From: Candidatus Humimonas hydrogenitrophica
GTDB lineage: Bacteria > Gemmatimonadota > Gemmatimonadetes > Palauibacterales > Palauibacteraceae
DNA: 52,091 nucleotides
Reading direction: 5' to 3'
Assembly: GCA_947581615.1 (NCBI GenBank)
Contig: CANPVD010000054.1
Coordinates: 1-52,091, forward strand
The notes below the pieces were generated by a model that saw only the letters and a list, made by a program, of their open reading frames with translations, searched no databases and was not told where the DNA came from. A program made the position numbers and the translations under genes. Positions 9,358-21,116 of this stretch are shown one piece after another (position 1 is the first letter of the stretch; every line of letters begins with the position of its first letter).

Positions 9358-9386
9358 TTGACGGTGGCGGGCGGTCGATGTACGGT
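9358..9386 (+). promoter_or_regulatory. Sigma70-type promoter of the BNR protein gene
   Basis: TTGACG (9358-9363), a 17-bp spacer and TACGGT (9381-9386) lie 37 nt before the ATG at 9424, with CAGGAG just before the start. The -10 form TACnnT recurs at other promoters in this window. Confidence 0.55.
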
Positions 9387-9423
9387 TCGCCCGCTCTCAG
9401 CCCCCACAGCCGCAGGAGCCGTC

Positions 9424-12400
9424 ATGCGCACGCGACGTATCGCCGTCTTCCTCGCCGCCGCCCTCCCCCTCGCGCTCGCCGTGCCGCTGCGCTCCAGCGC
9501 CCAGCAACCCGCGGCCAAGCGCGTCGACTACGGGAGCCTCCAGGCGCCGGCCTCCTTCGACTCGACGCTCCTGACCGGGCTCTCGTGGACGGAGATCGGG
9601 CCCAACCGGGGCGGCCGGTCGCTGGCGGTGGGCGGCAGCGCCGGCCGGCCGGACGAGTACTGGTTCGGCGCCACCGGCGGCGGCCTGTGGAAGACCACGG
9701 ACGGCGGCATCACCTGGAAGCCGGTCACCGACGGGAAGATCTCCAGCGCCTCCGTCGGCGCGGTGGCCGTGGCGCCCTCCAACCCGGACGTGGTCTACAT
9801 CGGCATGGGCGAGGCGGCCCTGCGCGGCAGCATCACCCAGGGCGACGGCGTGTACCGCACCACCGACGGCGGCGAGACCTGGACGCACCTGGGCCTGGAG
9901 GACACGCAGACCATCGCCCGCATCCGGGTCGACCCGAAGAATCCGGACGTGGTGTACGTGGCGGCCCTCGGCCATCCCTACGGCCCCAACGCCCAGCGCG
10001 GCGTGTTCCGGTCCCGGGACGGCGGCAAGACGTGGAAGAAGGTGCTGTTCGTCTCCGACAGCGCGGGGGCGGTCGACCTGGCCATGGACCCGAAGGACCC
10101 GGCCACGCTGTACGCCGCCACCTGGCAGGTGTACCGGACGCCCTGGAAGATGTGGGACGGCGGCCCCCACTCGGGGCTGTGGAAGACCACCGACGGCGGC
10201 GACCACTGGACCGAGCTCACGGGGAACCCCGGGATGCCGTCCCGCCCGATCGGCCGCATCGGCGTCACCGTGTCGGGGACCGACCCGAACCGGGTGTGGG
10301 CCATCGTCGAGGCCGAGGACGGCGGGCTGTTCCGCTCGGACGACGCCGGCGCCACCTGGACGCGGGTCAACAAGGAGCGGAAGATCCGCCAGCGCGCTTT
10401 CTACTTCAGCGACATCTTCGCCGACCCCGGCGACAGCACCACGATCTATGCCGGCAACGTGAGCTTCTTCCGGAGCCGGGACGGCGGCGTGACCTTCAAG
10501 CGCGTCGACACGCCGCACGGGGACTACCACACGCTGTGGATCGCCCCGAACGACCCGGAACGGATGATCGTCGGGAGCGACGGGGGCGGCTCGGTCACGG
10601 TGAACGGCGGGAAGAGCTGGACCCCGCTCGACTTCCCCACCGCGCAGTTCTACCACGTGTCGACCACCGGGGACTTCCCCTACCACGTGTGCGGCGCGCA
10701 GCAGGACAACTCGACCGCGTGCGTGCCCAGCGAAGACTGGGACAACATGCACGAGCCGGGGAGCCCCACCGGGAGCTGGATGTACGCGGTGGCCGGGGGC
10801 GAGAGCGGCTACGTGACGCCCAGCCTCAAGCACCGGGGCGTGTTCTACGCCGGCACGCAGGGCGCGATCATCACGCGCTACGACCGCGCCAACGGACAGG
10901 TCCGGGACATCCAGCCCGACCCGCGATTCTTTTCCGGGGAGCCCGCCTCGGCGCTGCGCGAGCGCTGGCAGTGGACCTTCCCGATCGTGATCGACCCGAT
11001 CGACTCGACCACGCTGTACATCGCCTCCCAGCACATCTGGCGCACGCGGGACGAGGGCCAGAGCTGGCAGAAGATCAGCCCGGACCTCACCTACGCCGAG
11101 CCGAACACGCTCGGGAAGACGGGCGGCCCGATCACCATGGACATGAACGGGCCGGAGATCTACGCCACCGTGTTCGCCATCGCCCCCTCCTACCTGGAGG
11201 AGGGCACCCTCTGGGCGGGCTCGGACGACGGCCGCGTGCAGATCACCCGGGACGGCGGCACGCACTGGACCGACGTCACCCCGCCGGACATGCAGAAGTT
11301 CACCCGCGTCAGCATCATCGACGCCTCGCGCCACGACCCGGGCACCGCCTACGTGGCCGCCAACCGCTACCAGATGGACGACCGCGGCTCCTTCCTGTGG
11401 AAGACGCACGACTACGGGAAGACGTGGATCCGGATCGGGAAGGCCATCCGCGGCCCCACCCGGGTGATCCGCGAGGACCCGGCGCGGGCGGGCCTCCTGT
11501 ACGTGGGCACCGAGCACGGCGTGTGGGTCTCCCCGGACGACGGGGCCCACTGGCAACCGCTGCGGCCGGCCACGGCGGACACGGCTTCCTCGGGCGGGCT
11601 CCCCGACACGCCGGTCCGCGACCTGGTCGTGAAGGGGAGCGACCTGGTGCTGGGGACCCACGGCCGCGGCTTCTGGATCATGCACGACATCGGACCGCTC
11701 CGGCAGACGACCCCGGCCGAGGCCGCCGAGCCCGTGCACCTGTTCCAGCCGCCCGACGCGATCCGGCGGACGCTGGGGAGCGGGAGCGGCGCCGGGACGG
11801 CCACCATCCAGTACCGGCTGGCCTCGCCGGCCGACTCGGTCACCGTGCAGATCCTGGACGCGGACGGGAAGCTGGTTCGGACGTTCACGGGCCCCAAGGA
11901 GGAGGCGAAGCCAGACTCCACCGCCGAGAGCGCGTACGGGAACCGCGCGCCGCCGGCGCCCACGGCCAGGGCCGGCCTGAACCGGTTCTCCTGGGACCTC
12001 CGCTACCCCGCGCCCACGAAGTTCCCCGGCCTGGTGATCTGGAACGGCACCACCCGTGGACCCCTGGCGCCCCCGGGCCGCTACCGGGTCCGGCTCACGG
12101 CCGAGGGGCACACGCAGACGCGGAGCTTCGGCCTGGAGATGGACCCCAGGCTGGTGGGCGTGACCGCCGCCGACCTTCAGGCCCAGTTCGACCTGGCCAC
12201 GAAGATCGCCGGCGCCACCGACCTGGCCAACCGCGCCGTCATCCAGGTGAGGGCGCTGCGGAAGCACCTGGTCGAGCGGCTGGCCGCGGTGACGGGCAAG
12301 GACTCCCTCCTGGCCGCCGACACCACGGCCGGCGCCGGCGGCAAGGGCGAGGCCTGGGTCACCCGGCAGGAGGCCGGGGCCGCGATCGAGGCGGCCCGCG

Positions 12401-12729
12401 GCGCCGCGCCCAGGCTGGCCGAGGCCGCTCACGCCCTGGTCGAGAGCCAGGCCACCATCGAGGAGGCCCTGTACCAGGTCCAGAACCGGGCCGTGGAGGA
12501 CCCGCTCAACTTCCCGATCCGGCTCGACAACCGCCTGTCGGCGCTGCGCCGGAGCCTCGAGACGGGGAACGCCCGGCCCACCGATGCCGAGGTGCGGGTC
12601 TACGGAGAGCTGAGGAAGGAGCTGGACGGCCACATCGCCGACCTGGACGCCACGCTGAAGGGACCGCTGGCGGCCGTGAACGCGGCCCTGGAGGCGCGGG
12701 GCCAGAAGCCGATCTCGGCCACGCGGTAG
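9424..12729 (+). CDS. Exported BNR/VPS10 (sortilin-like) multi-propeller protein
   Basis: This 1101-aa secreted protein has a Sec signal (MRTRRIAVFLAAALPLALAVPLRSSAQ); the start at 9424 has GGAG 6 nt upstream. The body consists of BNR/Asp-box repeats (KTTDGGITW, RTTDGGETW, RSRDGGKTW, KTTDGGDHW, RSDDAGATW, THDYGKTW, SPDDGAHW) of the VPS10/sortilin or glycosyl-hydrolase-like beta-propeller type. A C-terminal beta and helical domain follows (about 780-1101), containing FSWDLRYPAP. Proteins of this type are abundant in Gemmatimonadota and Bacteroidota; enzymatic activity is not established. It is a same-length paralogue of the protein at 46826-50134. Confidence 0.9.
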   Translation: MRTRRIAVFLAAALPLALAVPLRSSAQQPAAKRVDYGSLQAPASFDSTLLTGLSWTEIGPNRGGRSLAVGGSAGRPDEYWFGATGGGLWKTTDGGITWKPVTDGKISSASVGAVAVAPSNPDVVYIGMGEAALRGSITQGDGVYRTTDGGETWTHLGLEDTQTIARIRVDPKNPDVVYVAALGHPYGPNAQRGVFRSRDGGKTWKKVLFVSDSAGAVDLAMDPKDPATLYAATWQVYRTPWKMWDGGPHSGLWKTTDGGDHWTELTGNPGMPSRPIGRIGVTVSGTDPNRVWAIVEAEDGGLFRSDDAGATWTRVNKERKIRQRAFYFSDIFADPGDSTTIYAGNVSFFRSRDGGVTFKRVDTPHGDYHTLWIAPNDPERMIVGSDGGGSVTVNGGKSWTPLDFPTAQFYHVSTTGDFPYHVCGAQQDNSTACVPSEDWDNMHEPGSPTGSWMYAVAGGESGYVTPSLKHRGVFYAGTQGAIITRYDRANGQVRDIQPDPRFFSGEPASALRERWQWTFPIVIDPIDSTTLYIASQHIWRTRDEGQSWQKISPDLTYAEPNTLGKTGGPITMDMNGPEIYATVFAIAPSYLEEGTLWAGSDDGRVQITRDGGTHWTDVTPPDMQKFTRVSIIDASRHDPGTAYVAANRYQMDDRGSFLWKTHDYGKTWIRIGKAIRGPTRVIREDPARAGLLYVGTEHGVWVSPDDGAHWQPLRPATADTASSGGLPDTPVRDLVVKGSDLVLGTHGRGFWIMHDIGPLRQTTPAEAAEPVHLFQPPDAIRRTLGSGSGAGTATIQYRLASPADSVTVQILDADGKLVRTFTGPKEEAKPDSTAESAYGNRAPPAPTARAGLNRFSWDLRYPAPTKFPGLVIWNGTTRGPLAPPGRYRVRLTAEGHTQTRSFGLEMDPRLVGVTAADLQAQFDLATKIAGATDLANRAVIQVRALRKHLVERLAAVTGKDSLLAADTTAGAGGKGEAWVTRQEAGAAIEAARGAAPRLAEAAHALVESQATIEEALYQVQNRAVEDPLNFPIRLDNRLSALRRSLETGNARPTDAEVRVYGELRKELDGHIADLDATLKGPLAAVNAALEARGQKPISATR

Positions 12730-12793
12730 GGGAAGGCGGCCCCGGCACGGCGGGCGGGCCGCTGCCGGCGGATTCGGGGACCGGCGCGGCGCC

Positions 12794-13756
12794 TCAGGCG
12801 GCCCCGAAGCCTCGTTCGGCCCGCGAGGCGCTCCCCGCCGTGGCGGCCGCGGGAGCCGGCAGGGCGGCCCGCACGGCGACCAGCACGAGGAAGGCCCACA
12901 CGGCCACCGTGGTGGCCACGTAGCCCACCCGCAGGAGCGCCGGGAAACCGAGAACGGGAAGGACGGCGAACGCGGAGATCTCGGCCGCGAGCGCCACCCC
13001 GAGCCCCGCGCCGGCGCGCCGCACGGGAGGACGACGCTCCCGGCCGAGGGCCGCTCCGACGACGACGGCGAGGACCGCCACGCCCGCGACCAGGCCGAGC
13101 ACGTGCCGGACCGGACCACCCCAGCCGGCGACGTCCGCCGTCAGCGCGCCGCCCCCGTACAGGGGCCACCCCAGGCAACGGGCGATCGACTGCGGGGCCG
13201 CGACCAGGACGCCCGTCACCAGGAGCGCGAACACGAGCCCGACCGCGGCCAGCGAGAGGCGGGCGAAGGGCCGGCTCCAGCTCGGGCGGACGCTTCCCGT
13301 CCGGGCGCGGGATCGGGCGGAGGCGACGGCCGCCACGGCGACCATGAGGGCCAGGGCCGTGAGCGCGGAGCCCACGTCGAGCGCCGCGGCCCACGCCGGG
13401 AGGCCGTGGAGGACCACCATGGCACCGAACGCCGCGACCGCGACGAACAGGACCATCACGACCGTCAGGGGCCGCGCCAGCCACGGGAGGCCGCGGTACC
13501 GGCGCCAGGCGAGGATCGCCACGACGAGCACGAGCGGGAAAGTCGTGACGGCGAGCAGGCGGTGCGTGTACTCGATCACCGCGTGAAGCTGGAGAGGCGG
13601 CACGACCGCCCCCTGGCACGCCGGCCAGCCCTCGCAGCCCATGCCCGAGCCCGTCGTGCACACCACCCCGCCCATGGTCACCAGGGCCCACGTCATGCCC
13701 GCCGCGGTCAGGAGCAGGCTGCGGTACCGGCGGGACGGGGACTCCTCGCCTCTCAT
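12794..13756 (-). CDS. ctaA: CtaA/COX15-family heme A synthase-like membrane protein
   Basis: This 320-aa polytopic protein converts heme O to heme A in canonical family members, supplying aa3-type oxidases. Family marks are TGSGMGCEGWPACQG (the conserved extracytoplasmic Cys pair) and EYTHRLLAV with a heme-ligand His. There are about eight membrane helices. The position equivalent to the second-helix-pair His appears as Asp (AWAAALDVGSAL), while a C-terminal-half His is present (VRHVLGLVAG). The protein may therefore be a divergent member. The start at 13756 is supported by AGGAGGGG. It lies 64 nt downstream of the radical SAM gene on the same strand. No cytochrome oxidase genes are in view. 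Confidence 0.75.
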   Translation of the reverse strand: MRGEESPSRRYRSLLLTAAGMTWALVTMGGVVCTTGSGMGCEGWPACQGAVVPPLQLHAVIEYTHRLLAVTTFPLVLVVAILAWRRYRGLPWLARPLTVVMVLFVAVAAFGAMVVLHGLPAWAAALDVGSALTALALMVAVAAVASARSRARTGSVRPSWSRPFARLSLAAVGLVFALLVTGVLVAAPQSIARCLGWPLYGGGALTADVAGWGGPVRHVLGLVAGVAVLAVVVGAALGRERRPPVRRAGAGLGVALAAEISAFAVLPVLGFPALLRVGYVATTVAVWAFLVLVAVRAALPAPAAATAGSASRAERGFGAA

Positions 13757-13820
13757 CGAGCCCCTCCTGGACCGTCGACGCCGCACGCGATGCGGCGACG
13801 GAGTCGGTGGCCGGCCATCG

Positions 13821-15299
13821 TCAGGCGATCCTGCACCGGGAGACGCGCCGGAAGTGCAGGCCGCAGATGGACTCCTTGACGGCCAGGGGGAAGAGCCGAG
13901 GCCGGTGGGTGAGCACCCAGCCGGCCAGGCGCCAGAACTGTCGGCGGCCCCGCTCCCGCACGCCCAGGACGTACAGGGAGCGAACGAACCCCTTCAGGCT
14001 CTCGAGGGTGAGCGGGGTCCGGACGGCCGGCGGATCGTACACCTGGAGGAAGCTCCGAACGCGCTCGTAGAAGGTCGCCGGCGAGTAGAGGTCGTCCACC
14101 AGCGCCCGATACCCTGACCGCAGGGCCTCGAGCCCCATCCGGGGCAGGATGTTCGTGGTCCCGTCCACGTTGTCTCCGGTGATGCCGCCGGTGAGCCTGC
14201 CCTCGCGCTCGAGCCGATCCCGCAGGCGCGTGCCGGGGGGTGCCTGCAGCATGCCCACCATCGCCGTGACGATGCCGGTGCGCTGGATGAAGGATCGCTG
14301 GCGCTCGAACACCGAGGGCGTGTCGCTGTCGAAGCCCACGATGAAGCCCGCCTGCACCTGGAGGCCGGCGCGGTGGATCGTGCGGACGTCCCCGGCGAGG
14401 TCCCGCCCCAGGTTGTGCTTCTTGTTCACCTCGAGGAGCGCGGCCTCCTCGGGCGTCTCGATGCCCAGAAACACGGTGGTGAAGCCGGCCTCCCTCATCT
14501 GGCCCAGAAGCTCCGCGTCGTCGGCGAGGTTCACGGAGGCCTGGGTGAAGAACGGCATCCCCCGCTTTCCCCGCTTCCACTCGATGAGGGCCGGCAGGAG
14601 ATCCTCCTTCACGTGCCGCCGGTTGCCGATCAGGTTGTCGTCGGAGAAGAACACCGGCCCGCGCCAGCCGAGCCCGTACAGTCGGTCGAGCTCGGCCAGG
14701 AGGCGCGCGGCCGGCTTGATGCGCGGCCGGCGCCCGAACAGCGCCGTGACATTGCAGAACTCGCATCCGTACGGGCAGCCCCGGGAGTACTGGACGGCCA
14801 TCGACGCGTAGCGACCCGGCGTCACGAGGTCCCACCTCGGGATGGGTGAGGCCGCCAGCTCCGGAAGGGCCGAAGGCCGGTAGAGCCGCCGGGCACGTCC
14901 CGCGGCCAGGTCGTCCAGGAAGGGCGGGAGCGAGACCTCCGCCTCGCCCAGGACGAAGTGGTCGACCTGTTCGAAGCGCTCGTGATCGTAGGCGAACAGC
15001 GGACCCCCGGCGACGACGGGCAGCCCCGCACCCTTGCAGCGCTCGATCAGCCGCCGGGCCGAATCCTCCTGCACCTGCATCCCCCCGACCAGGGCCAGGT
15101 CCGCCCAGGCCAGCTCCCGGTCGGTCAGGGGTTCGACGTTCAGGTCGACCAGACGGAGGCTCCACGAGTCCGGAAGGAGGGCCGCGACGGTGAGCAGGCC
15201 GAGCGGGGGGAGGAGCGCGTCGCGGTCCGTGAACGCGAGGGCGTGCTTGAAGCTCCAGAACGTGTCCGGAAACGGCGGATACAGGAGAAGGGCGTTCAC
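13821..15299 (-). CDS. B12-binding-domain radical SAM protein (DUF4070 type)
   Basis: This 492-aa cytoplasmic enzyme has an N-terminal cobalamin-binding-like Rossmann domain (about 1-140: LLLYPPFPDTFWSFKHAL, LVGGMQVQ, VVAGGPLF, FVLGEAE). The radical SAM core has the 4Fe-4S motif CPYGCEFC at Cys175, Cys179 and Cys182. The C-terminal part resembles DUF4070 (LQAPPGTRLRDRL, NILPRM, SLYVLGVRERGRRQFW). Such enzymes carry out radical modification of unidentified, often lipid-like, substrates. The GTG at 15299 gives the usual family N-terminus; a GTG at 15320 is an alternative and neither has a clear ribosome site. It is probably transcribed with the ctaA-like gene. Confidence 0.85.
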   Translation of the reverse strand: MNALLLYPPFPDTFWSFKHALAFTDRDALLPPLGLLTVAALLPDSWSLRLVDLNVEPLTDRELAWADLALVGGMQVQEDSARRLIERCKGAGLPVVAGGPLFAYDHERFEQVDHFVLGEAEVSLPPFLDDLAAGRARRLYRPSALPELAASPIPRWDLVTPGRYASMAVQYSRGCPYGCEFCNVTALFGRRPRIKPAARLLAELDRLYGLGWRGPVFFSDDNLIGNRRHVKEDLLPALIEWKRGKRGMPFFTQASVNLADDAELLGQMREAGFTTVFLGIETPEEAALLEVNKKHNLGRDLAGDVRTIHRAGLQVQAGFIVGFDSDTPSVFERQRSFIQRTGIVTAMVGMLQAPPGTRLRDRLEREGRLTGGITGDNVDGTTNILPRMGLEALRSGYRALVDDLYSPATFYERVRSFLQVYDPPAVRTPLTLESLKGFVRSLYVLGVRERGRRQFWRLAGWVLTHRPRLFPLAVKESICGLHFRRVSRCRIA

Positions 15300-15620
15300 C
15301 GGGCGTGCCCGACGCTGCACGCCCGGCGCGCCGCCGCGGAGTGGAATGCGCTGCTGTTCAAGGTCCTCCCGACTCGCCCGACCGGCGGCTGAACGCTGTT
15401 CCCTTCTCCCGGGTGCTCAGCGTGTAGTTCGACCGGGTCACTGTCTGTCGGGAGATTCCCGGTTTCGCTTGTGGGGGGCTCGCCCCGGGATCGCGAAGAC
15501 GCGTTCCCTGGCGCGTGGTTGCCGGGCCGCGGGGAACCGGTTTCCTGCTTCCGTCGTGCGCCGACGCGACCTTACTTTCAGGTGTATGGGTGGTGCTGCC
15601 TCCGGCCTGCCGAGGGGATC
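15300..15620. other. 321-bp divergent region with GTGA-coupled 12-codon micro-ORF
   Basis: This region separates the radical SAM gene from the propeller gene. It contains a micro-ORF beginning with ATG at 15586 and ending with TGA at 15622-15624, which overlaps the GTG start at 15621 as GTGA. TACTTT (15573-15578) ends 7 nt before that ATG. A small perfect dyad (CGGGA, 3 nt, TCCCG) lies near 15450. No other gene is recognised. Confidence 0.4.
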
Positions 15621-17678
15621 GTGAGTACCTTCGAGGAGCTGAGGCGCCGAAAGATCGTCCAGTGGTCCCTCGCCTACCTGGCGGGAGCCTGGCTGGCGCT
15701 GCAGGTAGTGGCCGTGCTTGCAGGTCCGTTCGGCTGGTCCGGCGGCCTGCAGCGCGGCGTCTCCGTCCTCCTCGCGTGTGGACTCTTCATCACCCTGGTC
15801 CTGGCCTGGTACCACGGCGAGAGGGGTCGGCAGCGCGTGAGCGGTCCCGAGCTCCTCCTCCTGGCGGGGCTCCTCGGATTGACCGGACCCGGGATCCGTG
15901 CAGTCCGGAGCCGGCCCGCCGAAGACCCGCCGGGTCTCGCGCACTCCGCCCCCGCACTCGCCGGAGAAGGAGCCGCGGTACGACGGGCCAGCATTCTCCT
16001 GCCCGACTCCGCGGCCCTGGCCTTCGTCGGCGTCGCCCCGCTCGGGGTGGGCCGAACGGCCCTGGCCATCTCCCCCGACGGGGCGAGGCTGGCGTACGTC
16101 GCCCGGCGCGCCGGCACCACCGCGCTGTTCGTACGCGAGTTGGACCGCATGGACGTCCGTGCCCTGCCCGGCACCGAAGGGGCCTACCAGCCCTTCTTCT
16201 CACCGGACGGAGCCTGGATCGCCTTCTTCACGGCGACCAGCCTCAAGAAGGTCTCGGTGGCGGGAGGGCGGGTGATCACCCTGGCCGCGGTCAGCGAGCC
16301 CACCGGCGGCTGCTGGAGTCCGGATGGGGACATCCTCGTCGCCGACCGCCAGGGGGGACGCCTCAGCCGGGTGCCCGGCTCGGGGGGACCTTCCAGACCG
16401 ACCCGCTGGCAGCCCGAGCGCCGCCTTCTCGATCCCCAGCTCCTCCCGGGCGACTGGCTCCTGCATGGGGCCACCGACCGCACCCTGTCCCTCGTCTCCC
16501 TGCGTACGGGCCGGCGCTACGTCCTGACGCGAGGCGGAGTCGTTCCCCGGGACTCGGCGAGCCTCTCCGACCTGCTGTACGGGAGGAACGCGGAGTACCT
16601 CCAGAGCGGGCACATCGCCTACGTCACCGGAGACGGCGTCCTCGTCGTGCTTCCCTTCGACCTGGAGCATCTCCGCATCCAGGACCCTCCCGTCCCCCTG
16701 ATGAGCAGGATCCGGCTCGAGGCGGCCGAAGGAGGGGCACAGCTGGCCGTCTCCCGGGGCGGCACCTTCGTGTACGCGCCGGGCGCCAACCTGCGCAGGA
16801 GCCGGTTCGTGTGGGTCGACCACGCCACGGGGACGGTCGACACCCTCCCGCTGCCGGCCGACTACTACGGGGCCTTCGAGCTCTCCCCCGACGGAGACCG
16901 CATCCTCGCGGTGCGCCGACCTCCCTCGACCCCGTCGGAGCTGTGGGTGCTGGATGTAGGGACCGGAGCCGGGGAGCGGGTCCCGTTCGAGGGCATTGTC
17001 GGCAACGTGTCCACGTGGTGGCCGGACGGTCGGAGCGTGGTCGTCGGCGGGAGCGGCCGGGGGAACGCTCACGCCGGAGGCGTGATGGTGCGTCAGTCGC
17101 TCCGCCGTCCCGACGACCGGGACACCCTCCTCCGGGGTGTCGTCTTCGTGGAGCCGTCCCCGGACGGGCGCTCGGTCGCGGCGGACCTCGACAGCGGCTG
17201 GATCGTCGCTCCCCCGACGGCGATCGACGTGCGGGCCGAGGTCCGCCGGGGAGCGTACGCCTTCTACCGGTTCTCGCCGGATGGACGCTGGCTGGCGTTC
17301 ACCGACAATCGGACGAGCGCCCGGTCTGAGGTGTACGTGGCCCGGGTGGACCGCCTGGATGAGCCACGCCGCGTCAGCCCGAACGGCGGGGAGGAAGCCG
17401 TGTGGATGCCGGACGGCGATGCCCTCGTCTACCGCAGCGGCCAGCGCTGGCTTCAGGCAGCCGTCTCGATCGGCGAGGACATCGAGATCGGGGCCCCGCG
17501 GGTCCTGTTCGAGGGACCGTATCTGAACGTGGCCGGCTGGTCGCACGACCTCTCGCCCGACGGCCGCCGCGAGCTCCTCCTGCTGGGCCCACGCAAGGAC
17601 ACCACCACCGAGCTCGTGCTGGTCGCCAACTGGCTGGTCGAGGTCGAGCGGGCGGCATCCCGCCCGATTCCGGAGTGA
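15621..17678 (+). CDS. Membrane-anchored TolB-like beta-propeller protein
   Basis: This 685-aa protein starts with STFEELRRRKIVQWSLAYLAG and two or three membrane helices (about 17-36, 46-64 and 77-90), the same module as in the TolB/TPR protein at 1-1954. The rest (about 120-685) is a PD40/TolB-like propeller with repeated SPDG blades (AISPDGARL, FSPDGAWI, LSPDGDRI, FSPDGRWL, LSPDGRREL). It ends in LVLVANWLVEVE, matching the C-terminal VQNWLEEV of the kinase at 3654. It thus looks like the kinase architecture with the kinase replaced by a short membrane module. The GTG at 15621 has GAGGGG close upstream. Function is unknown. Confidence 0.88.
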   Translation: MSTFEELRRRKIVQWSLAYLAGAWLALQVVAVLAGPFGWSGGLQRGVSVLLACGLFITLVLAWYHGERGRQRVSGPELLLLAGLLGLTGPGIRAVRSRPAEDPPGLAHSAPALAGEGAAVRRASILLPDSAALAFVGVAPLGVGRTALAISPDGARLAYVARRAGTTALFVRELDRMDVRALPGTEGAYQPFFSPDGAWIAFFTATSLKKVSVAGGRVITLAAVSEPTGGCWSPDGDILVADRQGGRLSRVPGSGGPSRPTRWQPERRLLDPQLLPGDWLLHGATDRTLSLVSLRTGRRYVLTRGGVVPRDSASLSDLLYGRNAEYLQSGHIAYVTGDGVLVVLPFDLEHLRIQDPPVPLMSRIRLEAAEGGAQLAVSRGGTFVYAPGANLRRSRFVWVDHATGTVDTLPLPADYYGAFELSPDGDRILAVRRPPSTPSELWVLDVGTGAGERVPFEGIVGNVSTWWPDGRSVVVGGSGRGNAHAGGVMVRQSLRRPDDRDTLLRGVVFVEPSPDGRSVAADLDSGWIVAPPTAIDVRAEVRRGAYAFYRFSPDGRWLAFTDNRTSARSEVYVARVDRLDEPRRVSPNGGEEAVWMPDGDALVYRSGQRWLQAAVSIGEDIEIGAPRVLFEGPYLNVAGWSHDLSPDGRRELLLLGPRKDTTTELVLVANWLVEVERAASRPIPE

Positions 17679-17712
17679 GCGCGCGCTCCGAGGCCGGGCG
17701 AAGCCGTCGTCC

Positions 17713-19966
<2,254 letters not shown>

Positions 19967-19969
19967 CGG

Positions 19970-20386
19970 TCAGGCGCCGCCCAACTCCGGCTCGTCGCCC
20001 CGCACCCGGCCCGGGTCCAGATCGAGGCGCGGCCACTCCACCACCTCGCCCCAGTCCGTGCCGCGGTCCGCCTCCCGGGTGGAGCGCCGCGCCTGGACCC
20101 GGCGGCGGGTGTCGCGGGCGTGGCGGAGAAGGGCCTCGACATCGACGCCCAGGTAGGCCGGCGGGTAGCTCGCCAGGATCTCCTCGGCCTTGTCGAGCTG
20201 GGCCACGATCCCGTGCGGCGTGCCGCGCCGGGCGTGCACGAAGGCGCTGGCGTACAGGATGAGGCCCTGGTAGAAGGCGCTCCCGGTCCGCCGCCACGCC
20301 TCCTCCAGCACCTCGTGGCTCTCCCAGTACCGGCCCCCGTCCACCAGCCCCGCGAAGCGGACCAGGGGGGCCGGCACGGGGGGCAC
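19970..20386 (-). CDS. DUF309 domain protein
   Basis: This small helical protein of about 138 aa carries the DUF309 signature FAGLVDGGRYWESHEVLEEAWRR, followed by AFYQGLILYASAFVHARRG and YLGVDVEALLRHARD. The biochemical role of the family is unknown. The GTG at 20386 lies 8 nt after the TAG of the upstream gene (20395-20397); a second GTG at 20377 is also possible. Neither has a clear Shine-Dalgarno sequence, so translation may be coupled to the upstream gene. The C-terminal tail is charged and probably disordered. Confidence 0.8.
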   Translation of the reverse strand: MPPVPAPLVRFAGLVDGGRYWESHEVLEEAWRRTGSAFYQGLILYASAFVHARRGTPHGIVAQLDKAEEILASYPPAYLGVDVEALLRHARDTRRRVQARRSTREADRGTDWGEVVEWPRLDLDPGRVRGDEPELGGA

Positions 20387-20394
20387 CGCCGCCG

Positions 20395-20979
20395 CTACGA
20401 CTTCTGCAGCAGGTCCGCCGGGATCGGGTTGTCGGGGCGCTCCGAATCCCACACGATCGACAGGATCCACCAGCGCTTTCCGTCGAAGTAGGTCTGGTAG
20501 ATGTTGACGCCGCGCGCGACGGAGCCGGTCTTCCCGACGTGGGTCTCGTAGCTGCTGACGACCGTCGCCACGTTCCCGAAGCGGTACGTCTTGTGTGCGA
20601 TCTCGTGCTCCATGAAGCCGGTCGACACGAGACCGGCGTCGTTCCGCTCCGCGTACTCCCTGGGGGTCGCCTTCTCCAGCACGATCTTGCCCGTCTTCGG
20701 GTCCTTCTCGGCCGAGACGAAGTAGGCGTGCTCGTCGTACAGGGAGAGGTCGCGGCCCCACTGACGCGGGACGCCGACGTCCCCGGAGATCGAGGCGAGG
20801 TCCGCCTTCACCAGCGCGTCGGGCGAGGCCACGTCCTCCGGCCGCGCCGCCACGGTCGGGATGTCCAGGTGCTTGGCGGCCTTCTCCTGCGCGCGGAGCG
20901 CGGCCGGCGGCGTCGCGATCGTGCCCGCCATCACCAGTCCGGCCGTCACGGCGATGCACCATCCCCAGCGTGTCTTCAT
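20395..20979 (-). CDS. Secreted SnoaL/NTF2-like protein
   Basis: This 194-aa protein has a Sec signal (MKTRWGWCIAVTAGLVMAGTIATPPAALRAQ). The start at 20979 has GGAGGG about 7 nt upstream. The mature domain (RPEDVASPDALVKADLASISG, FMEHEIAHKTYRFGNVATVVSSYET, GVNIYQTYFDGKRWWILSIVWDSER) has the strand order of SnoaL/NTF2-like proteins. The closing W-x-I-L-S-I-x-W strand is typical. It may bind a small ligand in the periplasm; the substrate is unknown. It is the first gene of a likely two-gene unit with DUF309 and is divergent from rph. Confidence 0.75.
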   Translation of the reverse strand: MKTRWGWCIAVTAGLVMAGTIATPPAALRAQEKAAKHLDIPTVAARPEDVASPDALVKADLASISGDVGVPRQWGRDLSLYDEHAYFVSAEKDPKTGKIVLEKATPREYAERNDAGLVSTGFMEHEIAHKTYRFGNVATVVSSYETHVGKTGSVARGVNIYQTYFDGKRWWILSIVWDSERPDNPIPADLLQKS

Positions 20980-21116
20980 CAGTGTTCCCTCCAGGTCGAG
21001 TGACGGCCCGATCGGCCGGCGGGGGGAGCGCGAGGCGGCGTGAACCGGCCCCGAGCTCGCCCGAGAGGTTACACTGATAGCCCGGCAAGGCACCCGAACG
21101 CCAGACAGGAGACCCG

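Noticed and set aside
9378-13119. Very long open frames on both strands over the first BNR gene (about 1180 and 1240 codons)
   Set aside because: They are Arg/Gly/Pro-rich, have no recognisable domain and mirror the real gene; open antisense frames are expected at this GC content.
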